Assembly (NCBI GenBank): GCA_050084515.1
Contig: CM114271.1
Span: 37,014,001-37,078,000, forward strand
DNA from: Blasia pusilla
Lineage: Eukaryota; Marchantiophyta; Marchantiopsida; Blasiales
Length of the DNA: 64,000 bases
Direction of reading: 5' to 3'
The position numbers were made by a program, and so were the translations under genes. Positions 11,503 through 23,692 of the stretch are shown here, in pieces. The stretch's first letter is position 1, and each line of letters begins with the position of its first letter. A model generated the notes under the pieces. That model was not told the DNA's origin. It did no database searches and saw only the letters and a list, made by a program, of their open reading frames with translations.

Positions 11503-13088
11503 TCCTCGAAACCTCGCACCACTCCGGGTAAACCCTCAAGAGCTACTCTCAGGTCCACTACCTCGCCTCTCAAAATCCCGAACGAACGCCGTGGTGACCC
11601 TCATTCCCCTCTCACACCATCACTCTCAATCTCGCAAGTAATCCCTCAATCACTCAAACTAAACATGCGGCACTCAATTTACACTCTCTTACTAAGACGT
11701 GTGGTGTGCGGCAACAAGCAGCATGGTGCGGAAAATCAACTGATCTATTGTCTCATCGACAAACCATCCTCAACTCTGGACATCCCACACATGTCTATGT
11801 CCCCTAAACCCATACATCATCGATGCTCTCAATATCAGCACAAAACCCAATATCCCAAATAACTTCCCGATACCCGGAAATCCCTCACACATGCAGGGTA
11901 AGAGACCATAATGGGTAACGTGATAATAATGTTGATGTCGCTCCTCGGCAACTGCAAATCTTGACCCCAACTCGGTTGTGAAGACAACTCCTCCAATCAA
12001 CAAGTCGTACTCCTCTCGTACTGAGGCTGCTCAAACCTCCTCGATGTGCGATATAGGTCCAACGGTATGGTGCGGCACTAGTGGCATAAAATGGCTATAA
12101 ATGCCATAACACTCGATAATGGGATACGGCACTCCACGACATACCCTCCTCAATCAGCAATACACACCCTCTACTCTTTAGTGAAGGAGCGGCTCCGCAA
12201 TCGAGACGGTGCGATGAGGCACGGCGTAGAAATCGATGGCGCATTGCGGCTACAGGCGTCATGACACATTGCTCGATCATTTTTGATCGTAATGGACGGT
12301 CTTCCACAATGACCGTTGGAAACCAACGGCCGAACTCGGCTCTGAGTGGCGGTAGGCGGTAGCGGCGATCGACGGTCGAACGTTGACGGCGGATGGCGAA
12401 GATGGACCATTGACGATGACGGTGGATCGTTGACGGCGGACTGTCGATGATGATGGTGGATCATTGATGGTGACGGTGATGGTTGACCATTGATGGCGGA
12501 CCGTTGAAGGCGATAGCCGCCGCCGACGCGGCGGCTAGTTTAGGGTTTGAACAATTTTACCCTAAAAATTGCCTAACAATGGAACTTTTGCAAAATTAGC
12601 CATAACTTTTTGCTCACAACTCCAAATTGCACACTATTTGTTGCACAACGTGAAAAACTTCACGATCTAGGATGGCGTCAAAAAATATTTTGAAGTAAAC
12701 CTTCCAATAAAAACTGACGGGGATTGTCGTAAATCCCAATGTCTCTTCTTCTACATAAATTTTGGTAGTGCTTCCGCGCTGATTTCTCCCAACAAAAATG
12801 TAAAAGCTGTGAAAATAAAAATCAGCAAACCACATGGTGCTCCGGAAAGCACCAGCATGGGGCAACACGCCCCCATACTCAATCCCTATGAGAAATTGGG
12901 CAGCGCTTCCGTGCGCCACTTTCTCACACGAAAAATTGGCACACAAACGTCAAAACAACGTGGCTCTTGCTTCCGTGAGCACTCCCATGAGCCATGAAGC
13001 CAGGAACACGGTCTTCAACCTACACCAAACATCGAGCAACCAGCGAGATCCCCCATGAAGCTCTCTCATCCTCTCATTCTCTCTTTTG
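11503..13088 (-). other. E1 5' leader, outer copy
   Basis: Non-coding leader between terminal repeat a1 and the duplicated gag start. It contains a degenerate GTTGACGGTGACGG-type minisatellite (about 12355-12520) and a TTTAGGG...CCCTAAA short hairpin near 12540. Both recur at the same place in the inner copy (about 10365-10500) and in E3 (about 42905-43080), so they are shared features of the family. No tRNA primer site of the common TGGTATCAGAGC type follows repeat a1. Confidence 0.65.
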
Positions 13089-13606
13089 TAAAAATAAGGT
13101 GAAATCTCTCTCAACACCATAGCTCTCAAATATGTGTACTCTCACATGTCTCTTTCAATGTCAAACCAAACCCACTCTCCTAGTGAGAGGCTTGGGTTAC
13201 ACACACAAGGCAAGCAAGATCATATATCCGCCGCCTCATGCCAAGAGGTTCAACAAAGTGAGAATGAACTCTCAAGCTCTCTCTCCTTGAGGTATACCCC
13301 TCTCCTCTCCCAAGTTCTCTCCATGGTAACCTATGCTCCCAAGTCACCTCCTTGGCTCTTGACCTGATGTAGGAGGTCAAGGGCCACTTACCAAAAATAT
13401 AAAGTCAACCATATACTCAAAATTGTACTTGCCTAAAAATAGCAAGTTCCTCAATATGGCTCCAAATGAGCCGAAACGAAGGGGAAACCTACTCTCTCAA
13501 GTTTCCTGGGGCCCCAGCACGTCATCCTCAACCTCCAGAGCTTGTCCTCCACTACTCACAAAGGCGCTCTACTAGATCTCACCGATCTATCAAAAAATAT
13601 GTGACA
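13089..13606 (-). repeat. E1 terminal repeat a1 (true 5' end of E1)
   Basis: About 518 bp beginning TGTCACAT on the minus strand at 13606. It matches a2 of E1 at 27444-27960 (517 bp), and the similarity stops at the same base in both (TTTTTA). There is no b repeat on either side of it. The flank CAAG (13607-13610) is the complement of CTTG beside E1's 3' end (28070-28073), which marks this as the 5' terminus. Confidence 0.85.
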
Positions 13607-13610
13607 CAAG

Positions 13611-14800
13611 GAAGGAGGAAGCTACATAGGATGGCGTGCCTTAGATGCGGAGTTGGGAAGTAGTAGAGGCCCAAAAGGGCAACGGGAGGAAAGAGAGAGC
13701 TGGGCTAAGTCAAGAGGGGGAATGGAGTTATCGAGAGCGCGGACCTACATAGGATGGTGAGCCATAATGCCAAAGCGGGGCAAGAAAATGACAGGCAAGG
13801 TCAAGTTCCAAAAACGGAAGAAGATGGGATAGCCCAGCGCACAGGGACGCGGGCTAGGCAGTACCGCGTGCACGACTGGCGAAGGATGTAGTAGGCCATA
13901 GCTACGTGGTTTATGAGAGTGACGTGGTTAAATTTGCAAGCAAGCTTACGTAGTCAAGGTCGACATGGTAGGGAGGGGCCGGATGTGTTGAAGGTGAGTT
14001 ACGTAGTGGAAGGGCATTTTTGGACTTGGTGTTTTTCGAGCATGGAGGGGATTCACGACGGGAGTTGTTAGTACTTTGTTGACTGGGGGTGAGACAAGTG
14101 ATCCGCACCGATGCTTTGCAATGGAGTGTCAGTATGCTGATGCGGATGGGTAGTCTCCATGCGGTGGTGGGAGGGTTGTTGTGTGTTCGAAGAGAGTGTT
14201 GTGCAACGGAGGTTGCTGCACCACATGGACGAGTGAGTGTTGACGGTGCCGTAAGCTAGAGGGCGTGATCAGGTTACCCATTCGAGTCCCTTTTCGTGCA
14301 CCTATCTTGTGTCATTGAGGGTCCTGGATTGGGTAGAAGTTGGTGTTAGATGGGTGTAGTGATGGTGACGAGTGTAGACTCCTTTCATGTGTAGCATGTT
14401 GGTGGATATACGGCGATTGCCAAGTAGGGGTCACATGTATGACCCGAGAGTGTCAGTAGTTAGGTGAGTTAGTTGGGAGGCTCATGGTGAGCCCAAGTGT
14501 TGAGTGTGCGTGAGGCCAAATGTGTCATCGCGGGATTACCATTAGCGTAGGTGAGCTAGTGAGGAGTGTAGGAGACTCTTGGTGAGTCTGAGTGCTTGAG
14601 CGGGTGAGACAGGGGTGTCATCACGGCATTCTTCGAGGTTTGAAAGAACAAGGTAGTACAAGCAGTGATAGTGGAGTGACACGAAAGTGTGAGATATCAA
14701 GGGGTTTCAAGCGAGGAACCATCCCGATTCCCATCCGTGGTTGGATCGTCATCACTAGACAGCGGGTTTGGTGACAAGATCGCAGACGGGGACGATGATG
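13611..14800 (+). other. E2 leader, no coding sequence recognised
   Basis: The region between the E1 insertion site and the E2 gag frame. No family could be recognised. By position it continues the E2 5' leader whose first part is at 28074-29096. Confidence 0.5.
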
Positions 14801-14801
14801 C

Positions 14802-15527
14802 GTGGAGAGAGATGGACGACATGGCCACCGGGGCATGCATCATTTCTCGGGTGTAGTAGGCACCATAGATCTAGATGATTTCATTCAGGAGTTAGACATG
14901 TGGTACAACATCCATGAGATACAGACCACTACGCGGGTTAACCCTTTTATGGCATGGAAGGGGTTGTTCCAGCGCTTGGAGGGTCCGCCGATGGATGATT
15001 ATATGGAGTTCCGATCCCTATACTTTGTAGAGATTGATGCCTGGAGGGTGTATTGGGCTCTAGGGTATGTGTCCACTAGTGGCCGCAAGGCGTATGATGG
15101 TATAGTGAGACCGGAGTGACCTTCACCATCAGCACGGGGACTAGATGGAGAGGATGACAGTGAGAGTGGTGAGGTGGCAGAGACCTCTCGTGATAGAGGA
15201 CCACCAAGTTTCAATTCTATAGTGGAGTTCTTCCGACAATTGAGGAGGAGCTACCAAGGCGTGCGGACCGACGAGCTGAAGAGTCTACTGGATTTTCAAC
15301 GAAGATCAGGTGAGAGTCTAAGGGAGGCGTTCACGCGCATACGACGGTTGATTGTTGCCTCATATGGGGTGACTGAGGCGCAATCAGTGCAGTATTGGTA
15401 TGGGGTGCTGGATGAGGAGCTACGGAGGAGAGTTTGGGATGCGATGTTGCTTCACGCGGAGAAGCCCACATTGAAGGTGGTCTTCGAGTTGTCTGAGCGG
15501 GTAGAGCTCAACATGAGTGAGGAGTAG
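14802..15527 (+). pseudogene. E2 gag
   Basis: One frame with a single in-frame stop (TGA at 15117-15119). It contains FSGVVGTIDLDDFIQE and NPFMAWKGLFQRLEG in the N-terminal part. The core FNSIVEFFRQLRRSYQGV and ESLREAFTRIRRLI matches E1 and E3 gag. Apart from the stop it is much better preserved than E1's gag, in line with a protein that may have been under selection until recently. The frame ends with TAG at 15525. Confidence 0.8.
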
Positions 15528-15659
15528 GTGGTGACCATGGGATTTTCGCGAGATTCGACAAGTCGACAAGTAGGAGTAGACCCACAGGTGTCCCAGCATG
15601 CACTAGTACCATAAGAGCGGGTCGGTGGGCCTAGAGAGCAGGGCAGGTATCGTGAGCCG

Positions 15660-17190
15660 ATGAGGCAACGGCCCATACCGACATATGTTTCCCAACAGGG
15701 ATCGGGGTTGGCTTGTTCGATGTGTGGTAGGTCACATAGGGAGAGGGACTGCCCACAGCATGGGAGAGGAGCACGGGCGCCTGTGATTGCTCAAGAGCCA
15801 CATAAGATGGCCCCACCACAGTTACAATTTGATCATTGTCACTAATATGATCACACTAGGGATAGGTGTTATGATCTTCGCCGGGAGGTACGTCCTGAGG
15901 TAGGCCACAGGACTTGGGGGCAAGAGAGTTGGTGGAGATCGAGTGGTAGATGATCGTGGTGGTAGAGTGCCATCATCAGTCACGAGAGATGGAGGATGTG
16001 CACCCGATGCAGCGCTCCTTACGCACATCGATCAGTTGGAGCTGAGGATTGCTGCCATGACGATGATGCACCTACAGGCAGGCCGAGAGCTGAGAGTATC
16101 TAGTGTGGCGCTAGCCTCCACATCATACCACAACGCAAGTGAGGATTCTGTGGGGATGGGATTTATGCGTAGTGCGGCTCAGGTTGAGGTTGCTATGGTG
16201 GTGACTTGGGATGCCGCGAGAGTAACCGAGCCATCGAGAGGTGGGATTGAGATTATCCCACATGAGGGGACTGATGGGCGGCATGCCAAGGTTCCCAAGT
16301 CGTTCACATTGTCGGAGGCACTACATACACCGTTGATGGTGCCTCAATGATCGGTAGTACCCACAAGTGGGACAAGTGCGTCAACGTCACGAGGATTTGG
16401 AGAGACAAGTCCTATGCCCACTCGGGAGGAGCAAGTGTCAACCATGTTGTTGGAGGTGGCCACTAGGATGAGCCACACTGTGTTTTTTTCCGCCATGGAG
16501 TTGGCGACGTTAGGAGTTGGACTAGCGGAGGTGTTCCGGTTGGTCGCCATGTTATGTGAACGTGGAGAGGTGACTACCTCGTGTTCAGAGGTAGTTTAGG
16601 AGGTGGTGGACTTGCCCTCGGAGTAGGAGCTCAGGATGTCCCCCACTGAGTCATGGCATGCGGCGGCGGTAAAATTGGTAGACATGCCAGCTCGTACGGC
16701 CATTGAGCGAGCCATGATCACACCACATGTGGTGTTGTTGGATAATTGAGCATGAGTGTTTTGCTTGGTTAGTCCCACAGGTACGGTGTACCACCCGTAG
16801 CGCGTCCTACTTGATTCGGGAGTGCATCCCTTGATGTTAGGGAAGGCGGCGTGTTTGGCGTTGGGATTACGGAAAGGCAACATCGAGCCTTGTCCCTTTC
16901 AGATACAGACCTCTATTGGGGGCGTATCACCCACGTAGTTCATGACTCGACATGAGTTGGTGGTTAGACTCTAGCCATAGCATGAGTCGCATAGTGCGAT
17001 GGTGCGCACTCGGGCGATTATGACACCGGCAAAGTCATATGATGTATTGGTACGGAGTACGGTATTGTACCCTCTAGGTTTCATTCTGGATTTTTGGGAG
17101 GAGACGGTTTCTTATCAGCTAGGGCATCGATCAGGTGGTGGACGCGCATGTGAGCCATCTACCGGTGCATTTTGCAGGGAGTAGAGGTGG
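15660..17190 (+). pseudogene. E2 zinc knuckles and aspartic protease
   Basis: A first zinc knuckle of CX2CX3HX4C form (CSMCGRSHRERDC) lies at about 15714-15755. A second, degenerate one follows near 15830-15880. The protease active site reads VLLDSGVHPLMLGKAA (about 16803-16850). Order and spacing match E1 and E3. Stops and frameshifts between the pieces prevent one continuous product. Confidence 0.7.
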
Positions 17191-17234
17191 TCGACCACGT
17201 GAGGATACGATGACCACGTTGGCAGCATTCACAG

Positions 17235-17530
17235 GTGGTGTTTGGGGAGAAGAGCACACATGCGGAGGACATTCCCGTAGTGGATAGTCCCATTGAGAGA
17301 CATGTCAGGGTGGATGTCTCTTCCCATGGTGCAAATCTTCTTTATTTTTGTTGGGGACGAGTGTTGAGATGCGTGGAGTGCAGAAGAGCTCGTGAGGCAG
17401 GCATGGAGCTGTCTCTATGTTTGGAGCGGGTTACAAGAGTGCTAGATCTCTTCCGAAGGATCAACGCTGTGGGTTGTTGCAGTGTGGCAGTGTTGCGGGG
17501 ATGACAGCACCAATGGTGCTAGATATGTAT
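17235..17530 (+). pseudogene. E2 DNMT fragment, cut after motif I
   Basis: HAEDIPVVDSPIERHVRV and RVLDLFRRI align with the pre-motif-I region and motif I (VLDLFGG) of the E1 and E3 methyltransferases. Directly afterwards the sequence becomes the 3' trailer (GGAGTTAGGAGGACCCAA, from about 17570) that in E1 and E3 follows the PHD finger. One deletion therefore removed DNMT motifs II-X, RT, RNase H, integrase and PHD. Confidence 0.7.
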
Positions 17531-17609
17531 AGGATAGGAGATCTTGTCATGTACATATGTGTGTGCTATTTGGAGTTAGGAGGACCCAATTGCCAGCTAG
17601 GGTGGCGGT

Positions 17610-17747
17610 TGTGGGATCCCAGTGTATATGCGTGAGTATGTTTCATTTATGTGTGGATCTACCCATATGTTGGGGAGGATTGATGTTGTGTGGTGTGAAG
17701 ATGTGACCAATGATGTGGATTGTGTAGCGATGTGTATGTGCACAACA
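17610..17747 (+). repeat. E2 repeat b1
   Basis: 138 bp starting TGTGGGATCCCAG and ending GTGCACAACA, placed just after the purine-rich trailer (CAGCTAGGGTGG). The second copy, b2, at 18236-18373 has the same length. There is no b copy at E2's 5' end (29584). Confidence 0.85.
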
Positions 17748-17749
17748 GT

Positions 17750-18235
17750 TGTCACATCTTATTTCGACGTAGGTAGAGTTCTATCACGTCGACGGCATAG
17801 TGAGTCAACGGGCTGTTTGGGTGTAACTTTATCCCGAGATGTCAGATGAGGTTGGAAATAGGTATGTTGTGCTGGGAACGTTGTTTATGGCAATTTCCCT
17901 ATTTTGGTTTTAGTTTTTCAAGTGACCCGTTGACCGAGTCAATGATGACTCGATAACCTGTGCACGTAGATTACCGTTGGGAGGGCTATTTTTGGGGGAC
18001 GAGTTTTTTGGCTCTTCCCAAGGGTATAAGAGTGAGAGTGATGGCTTTCTCAAGCCATCTTTCTCATGTTGAGCCTTAGGCCTCTCTTGCATAAACGTGT
18101 GTGGGTGTGTAGGAGTTAGGGTGCTAGCATCCGGATTTCCTCATAGCAGAGGGTGGATGTGGTTCGATATGCCAATGTAGATTCATGAATGGAGTTTTAG
18201 GCCGAGTGAGCCATTTTTACTACTCTTGATTTTGT
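17750..18235 (+). repeat. E2 repeat a2
   Basis: About 486 bp beginning TGTCACATCTTATTTCG. It matches a1 of E2 at 29097-29584 on the minus strand (about 488 bp). It sits between b1 and b2 rather than at the element end, the middle member of the b-a-b triplet. Confidence 0.85.
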
Positions 18236-18373
18236 TGTGGGGTCCCAGTGTATATGTTTGAGTATGTTTCATTTATATGTGGATCTACCGGTATGTTGGG
18301 GAAGATCGATGTTGTGTGGTATGTAGATGTGACCATCAATACGGGTTGTGTAGCAATTTGTATGCGCACGACA
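18236..18373 (+). repeat. E2 repeat b2 (true 3' end of E2)
   Basis: 138 bp matching b1 and ending GCGCACGACA at 18373. The next four bases, GGTT, are also the four bases before E2's 5' end on the minus strand (29588-29585). Beyond GGTT the sequence reads straight into the reverse transcriptase of element G, which confirms the boundary. Confidence 0.88.
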
Positions 18374-19440
18374 GGTTCCTTTGAGTTTGTAGTGATGTCC
18401 TTTTATTCATATAAACTCACCTTCAACATTCATCACATTGATGAACTCCATCTTTCATTAGGAAATGGATGAGTAAATCATCATTTCTAATCACATTAAC
18501 ATATTCAAAGTCATTGGAAGAGCACGTTCGACAATTGAAAGGGGTTTTCTAACGCTCATGAAGAATAAGTTGTATGATAATGTAGAGAAGAGCCAATTCG
18601 GTATGAGCAAGACCAAGTTCTTTGATACTATGTTTATTACAAAGGGAATGAGACCTAACATGGAGAGGGGAAAAGCTCTTTTTGAGTGGAAATCTCCCCC
18701 AACAATAAAGGGAATGAAAAGGTTCATTTGATCAGTCAAATTCAACTGAACCTTTATGAGGAACTTTTCAACCATTGTGAGATCTCTCACAGACTAGAAC
18801 CCAAGGATTTCCAACACCACATGGACCTAAGAAGTTGATGCAACATTTAACCAAGTCAAATAAACCTTATCACATGAACCTCTATTGAAGCTATCAAAGT
18901 TTGACAAATTATTGGAGGTGCATATATATGGTAGTAACTATGCAAACACTCAAATGTTGATGCAAGAAGAGGGACTTGTAGCATACGAAAGAAAGAAGCT
19001 TATCAGCAACGAACATATATGGTCTGCTCTTGAGAAAGAATTGTATGCAATGGTTCATTGTTTGGGGAAGTAACGTTGCTACTTGGAGTTCTATCAAGCT
19101 CAAATTTACACTCATTAAATATCGCTCAAATATTAAGACAAAGAGATTGAGTTACTTTGAAAAACCTACAATGGCATGATACCTTGGTGCTTCTCAATGT
19201 GGAATTGGTCCACAAGTCAAGGAAAGATAATATCATCCCCAACAATTGAGTTGCAGGGATGAGCACATACCATTGATGATGTAAATTTCCAGAGCCATGT
19301 TTCCCAGAGACACATATCTTAAGAGAAAGATTCATGAAGGATATGAAGGATACCCAAGCACATAAATACTTAAGGAAATGGAAGTGCGGAGAGAAGATGG
19401 CCAACATAAGTTTGAAGCATTGTTTGCTAGGGTTTAGGAT
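18374..19440 (+). pseudogene. G: right half of an old Ty3/Gypsy pol
   Basis: Begins in mid-codon block GSFEFVVMSF (RT motif after RYG). It continues through EEHVRQLKGVF-like and KSQFG..KTKFFG-like RT blocks and an RNase H region (VAYERKKL, ALEKELYAMV, about 18980-19070). Many stops. The upstream half is at 29585-30020 on the minus strand. The two halves join in frame at GGTT, the E2 target duplication. G shows no DNMT or PHD relation and is an ordinary Gypsy of another lineage. Confidence 0.8.
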
Positions 19441-21300
19441 GAGCCAAATCTATGTTGATGAGGGTACGCTTCATACTAAGGTTTTGAGTGAAGCTTTATA
19501 GTATGCCCATTTCCTCTATTTGAGAAATGGGTTGTCTTTAGCTATTGCAATTTCATATTGTCGACAAGGGATCTCCAGTGCTCTACAATGGGCTCAAGAC
19601 AATCAACAATCAGCTTCTACGATGGACTCATACTATATGAGACACCATTGCTATAGGTCTTCTTATTAGTAATCATGTTTTTTTAGTTGTTGTTGATATC
19701 TTTTTTAGGCCGATTTATTTACTTGTTTTTTTAATATTGTTTGTAGTGTTATTAAAGTTAAACTTTAGGGGGTTTCCCTTTGTTTCCATGACCAGTGTGA
19801 CCTTGGTGTTCCCTACCTCTCTAATCAACAACCCCTTTTTTTTACTTGTTGTAGTTTCCCCTATCTTTTTTGATTTGTTTAGGGTTAATTTTTTAATTTT
19901 CATTGAAGCATATGGACACACAGTTCGATCAGTACCGGCATCTTTTGTTAAAGGCTGCAGGAAGAATTTAGGAATTTTTTAGGAGCTCCCAAAGGCATCG
20001 AGAGAGGAATCGGATGCGTCAGAAACCAACCTCTCTTCTATAAATGTGTCGGAAATTTTTCCAAATTGGCTTGAGGTTTCCTGGGGATCTTTCCGAATAC
20101 AATTTCTTAACAACAGGGATTGCTGATGAGGGACAGGTATTTCCGGGGCATATTTAGCCTTGCTACGAGGCGTCAGGGATTCGAGGTAACCGGGTTAGGG
20201 TTACAGGGTTAGGGCGGTAATATTGCCCTTAGGTGTTGTTGGGGCGTCCGCGCTACTATGGGCAGCGCAAGCTGTAGGGTCTTTGTTGTGTCGTTAGGAC
20301 TCAGGGGAGGCCCAGAAGGGTAGTATTTCACTCTTGATGATTGAGAGTCTCATTTCCCTCTCTCTTGTGGTGACTCATTGTTCGTGTCCCTGGATTCTCT
20401 TTGTCCAAACTTTGAGTTTGAATATCCGCATTGTGCAATCCTTAATGTGCACACAAATTCGTTTCATGAGTTCTTCTAAAGTTCCATTGCTTATATGCGT
20501 ATTAGTTGTACGTGTTGCAAGCTAACAAGGTGTTTAATACGGCCATTGATGCAGTCTTATGTGAGGACCAAGGGTGAGGCCGTGGGCACGTAGGTGTTGG
20601 CGTATGAGACCTAAATGCGTTCTTGGTCACTTGGTGTTGTTGCAAGATACTTACATTTGTTAGTGAGTGTAGCTACATGGTGCGGCCTCGGGAGTCTTGA
20701 AATCAACGACTTGGTGCTATATTGTTGATATACTCTAGTTCCTTGTGAGTATCTTAGTTGCGCTATGGACTCCATGAGCACCCGATTGTGACACTCTCTT
20801 CTGCGCTCTAGACCCATTCTCCCTAGTTAGACTCCCTTCAGAGTTTGTTACCCTCCAAGGAGCTTTGCTGCTCTCTTTTTTTTTTCAAGTTCAAACCCGG
20901 ACTCTTTTCGGTATGGGATTACTTATTTTGATTCATCTTCAGTTGGTTTTAGTTTTGGACCTTAGCTTACCATATGATTCATGCTCATCTTGCCATTTTT
21001 GCATTGCTGGATTCTAGAATTTTTGATAGAGATGAGTCGGAGTGTCATAAGTCTCCCATTACGCAATGCACACTTTCTGATTCTAGCAAACTCTCACTCT
21101 CTAGGTGCTCAATTTGCTCGCTCCTCAGTCTTGAGGCCTCCTAGCAACTTGACACATAAGATTGTAGGACCTCATGCTCTACTAGGCCTTGTAGAATTTC
21201 CTTAAACCTTGTTAATTTTGAGAAACCTTCCTAAGGGTCTCTCATACCACAACGTACATTTGAGACTATAGACGTATATTCGGGAAGGTTTCAGCTGCTT
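19441..21300 (+). other. Decayed repeat-like spacer, no gene recognised
   Basis: Low-complexity and AT-rich stretches and a few short frames without recognised family. By position the first part may hold the remaining 3' end of element G, but no integrase motif or terminal repeat could be seen. Confidence 0.4.
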
Positions 21301-21321
21301 GAACTATAACTATAATTACCT

Positions 21322-23546
21322 ATGGAGGATACATCAGCCAACCACTCATCTCGACGTAAGAGACAAAAATCCCTTACAAATCTCAGGTTTAGAACTAGAA
21401 AGAGTCTTGTTAGTGAACCAGCCAATGAAACAAACCCATGTGAGGAGATAGATTCGCCCTTTGATCTTGCGTCTTCAAAGTTTGAAGAGAACAAGAGACT
21501 TTGGAAAGACTCTTGGTATCAAGCCTTGGATTGGATCAATTTTGAGCCTTACAAGGGTCAGGTGTTTTGTAAAGTGTGCAAGGAATCTAGGGGGAATATG
21601 CGTTTGCCACATGTGGTGCCATCAATGTGAAAATTTCAGCTTTCACAGATCATGGTAAATCCAAAGAACATAAAAAGTTAGCTTGGCCAATATATAGTGG
21701 TAAACGACCTCTTGAGAAAGCCATTGCTAGCACGAATGAGCATTGTGACCATGCTATGCTCAATCTCTTTTGAGCAGCTTATTTCATGGCGAAGTATTAT
21801 GTTGCTTTTTCTTCATTCCCTAGTTTGTGTACATTACTGCAATCAAGGTTTGTTTGATAACAAAATCGATGTATCAAGACGGCAAAGCCTTTGCGCATAC
21901 GATAACATGTATTAGTTCTTTTGTACAAAGCTTAATTTTAGATAGGGTTAGACTTAGTCCCTTTTATGGATTGATCGTGGATGAATCCACAGACATACCA
22001 ATGACATGACATCTTGTTGCCTTTGTCACTTACATTGATGAAGGTCAAGTGTCCACCTCATTCTTAGGATTGATTCGAGTTGATAATAAGGATGCCGAGT
22101 CTATTTCAGAGAGTATTGTATCCTTACTTAGGGAGTGGGGCTTGGATTTTCAAAAGGTGGTTGGTTTGGGATAAGACGGGGCGAGCATCATGATTGGTAG
22201 TAGAAATGGGGTAAGTTCCCACTTGAAGAGGGATGTGAACCCTTACATGACTCATGACAAATGTCAATTGTGTGGCTCACCGAACAAACCTAGCTGCTCT
22301 TGTTGCAGCAAAGAGTCCAAGGTGCAAGCTTCTCAATGATGAGGTAGATAACATTTTGAATTCTATTACTTTTTATTTCAAGAGAAGTTCAAGGTGGAAG
22401 TCTAAGCTTTCTTCTTTAGAGGTAGAGCTCAATGATTCTAGGAAAGTCATGAAACGATATCAAAAGGTGAGATGGCTAAGTAGATGGCAAGGGTTGACCT
22501 CTTTGTGTGATAGTTTAGAATCTGTAATGGTTTACTTCTCTAATGTGGATCCCTAGGAAGGTGATGGAGTAGCTTCTCTTCTTCTTAAGAGGTTCAAGTC
22601 CTTCAAAATGATTTACATCCTTTTTTTTCTATGGCAATGTTGAAGAAGTTATTTTAGATGAAGTTTGTGGATATATCTACTATAGCTTCTATTGTTCAGA
22701 GTGAGTTGGCAGATGTTAGAATGAACTATATACATGAAAGTGTAGATATGAATGTCTATCTCATATCTCAATCTACGGGTTTTCATCTCCTTCCACATTA
22801 TGGTCCTAGTGATGGATACATGCATCGTTTGCAATCAAAGATTAGGGGCTCCTTCTTTCATTCAATCCAAATGGATAGGAATATCATAGGAAAAGATTTA
22901 GAAGAAGCTATTTTTTTAGAGGAATTTTTCTTAGGCAATATGTGTATCTTTGCAAGAAAGGTTTGAAGACAATGACATCATTGGGGATTTTAAGATCCTC
23001 AATCTAACCCATATGCCTTCTAGCATGTCTACTTTACGAGATTGGGATGTGAGGGAGCTATAAATGTTTAGTGTTTTGTGTGGATAGGAAAAGACCTTGC
23101 ATGGCATAGTTTAAAGTGCTCTTTTAGATGCTACAACTCTCAAAAATGAATTCCTAGCCTCCAAAATTCAAGCCATGAGAGAATGGAAGGAAAAGTCCTT
23201 CAAGGACATGTAGTCTATAGTAAGTTGTAGTCCTTCTTTGAAGATGAAGTATGTTGATCTTTGTGTTTTATGTGATGTAGCTAGAGTACAATGTGTGTCA
23301 ACATCAACATGTGAAAGAGCTTTTAGTATTCAAAATGTCATTAAGAATCGGTTGAGGAATAGCTTAACTTCTCAGCATTTGGAAGCTTTATTGAGGGTTA
23401 ACATGGAGGGACCATCTGAGAATTTTGAGGTTGATGATGTTCTAATATCTGCTATGGATACAAGGAAATATTCAAAAGAATACAGATTTTTGTATGCTAA
23501 TCTAGAGTTGTACCTTGTTCCTTGCTCAATCTGTTGGAGAAGGTGA
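21322..23546 (+). pseudogene. hAT-family transposase, decayed
   Basis: Fragments in changing frames follow the order of the zinc-finger hAT proteins (ZMYM/KIAA1586-like). An N-terminal BED/TTF-like segment (KGQVFCKVC, about 21540) comes first. The catalytic-core blocks are YGLIVDESTD (about 21965) and GLGxDGASIMIGSRNGV (about 22170). A C-terminal dimerisation region, CVSTSTCERAF...NRLRNSL, lies at about 23290-23390. In-frame stops and frameshifts rule out function. No terminal inverted repeats or 8-bp target duplication could be found at either side. It lies within the inverted segment. Confidence 0.75.
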
Positions 23547-23639
23547 GACAAATTCTACCCCTTCATCCTACTTTCTCTCTGATGTAATTACATTTTGTAA
23601 ATCTTGTAAAGTTTGGAATTCTTTACCTTTTTAGGCTCT

Positions 23640-23692
23640 AACCCTTCCTACAAAGAGTATTCTCTACATGAATACTCTTTGTAGGAAGGGTT
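23640..23692. repeat. Perfect 23-bp inverted repeat, 7-nt loop
   Basis: Arms 23640-23662 and 23670-23692 are exact reverse complements around TCTACAT. It lies about 90 bp after the hAT remnant. Perfect arms in otherwise decayed DNA suggest a recent origin, perhaps a foldback or MITE insertion. Confidence 0.8.

Larger units (their letters stand above)
13607..18373 (+). mobile_element. E2: 3' portion of a shorter, non-autonomous relative
   Basis: This is the right-hand part of E2, from the E1 insertion point to E2's 3' end. The left part is at 28070-29584 on the minus strand. It holds leader, gag, zinc knuckles, protease and the start of the DNMT, then jumps to the 3' trailer and b-a-b. RT, RNase H, integrase and PHD are absent, so E2 (about 6.3 kb in all) depended on other copies. 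Its a and b sequences differ clearly from E1/E3, so it belongs to another subfamily with the same architecture. The GGTT target duplication is at 18374-18377 and, as AACC, at 29585-29588. Confidence 0.8.

Noticed and set aside
20160-20230. Interstitial telomere array (GGGTTAGGGTTACAGGGTTAGGG)
   Set aside because: Only a few imperfect units; no array and no junction as in COQ8 intron 6.
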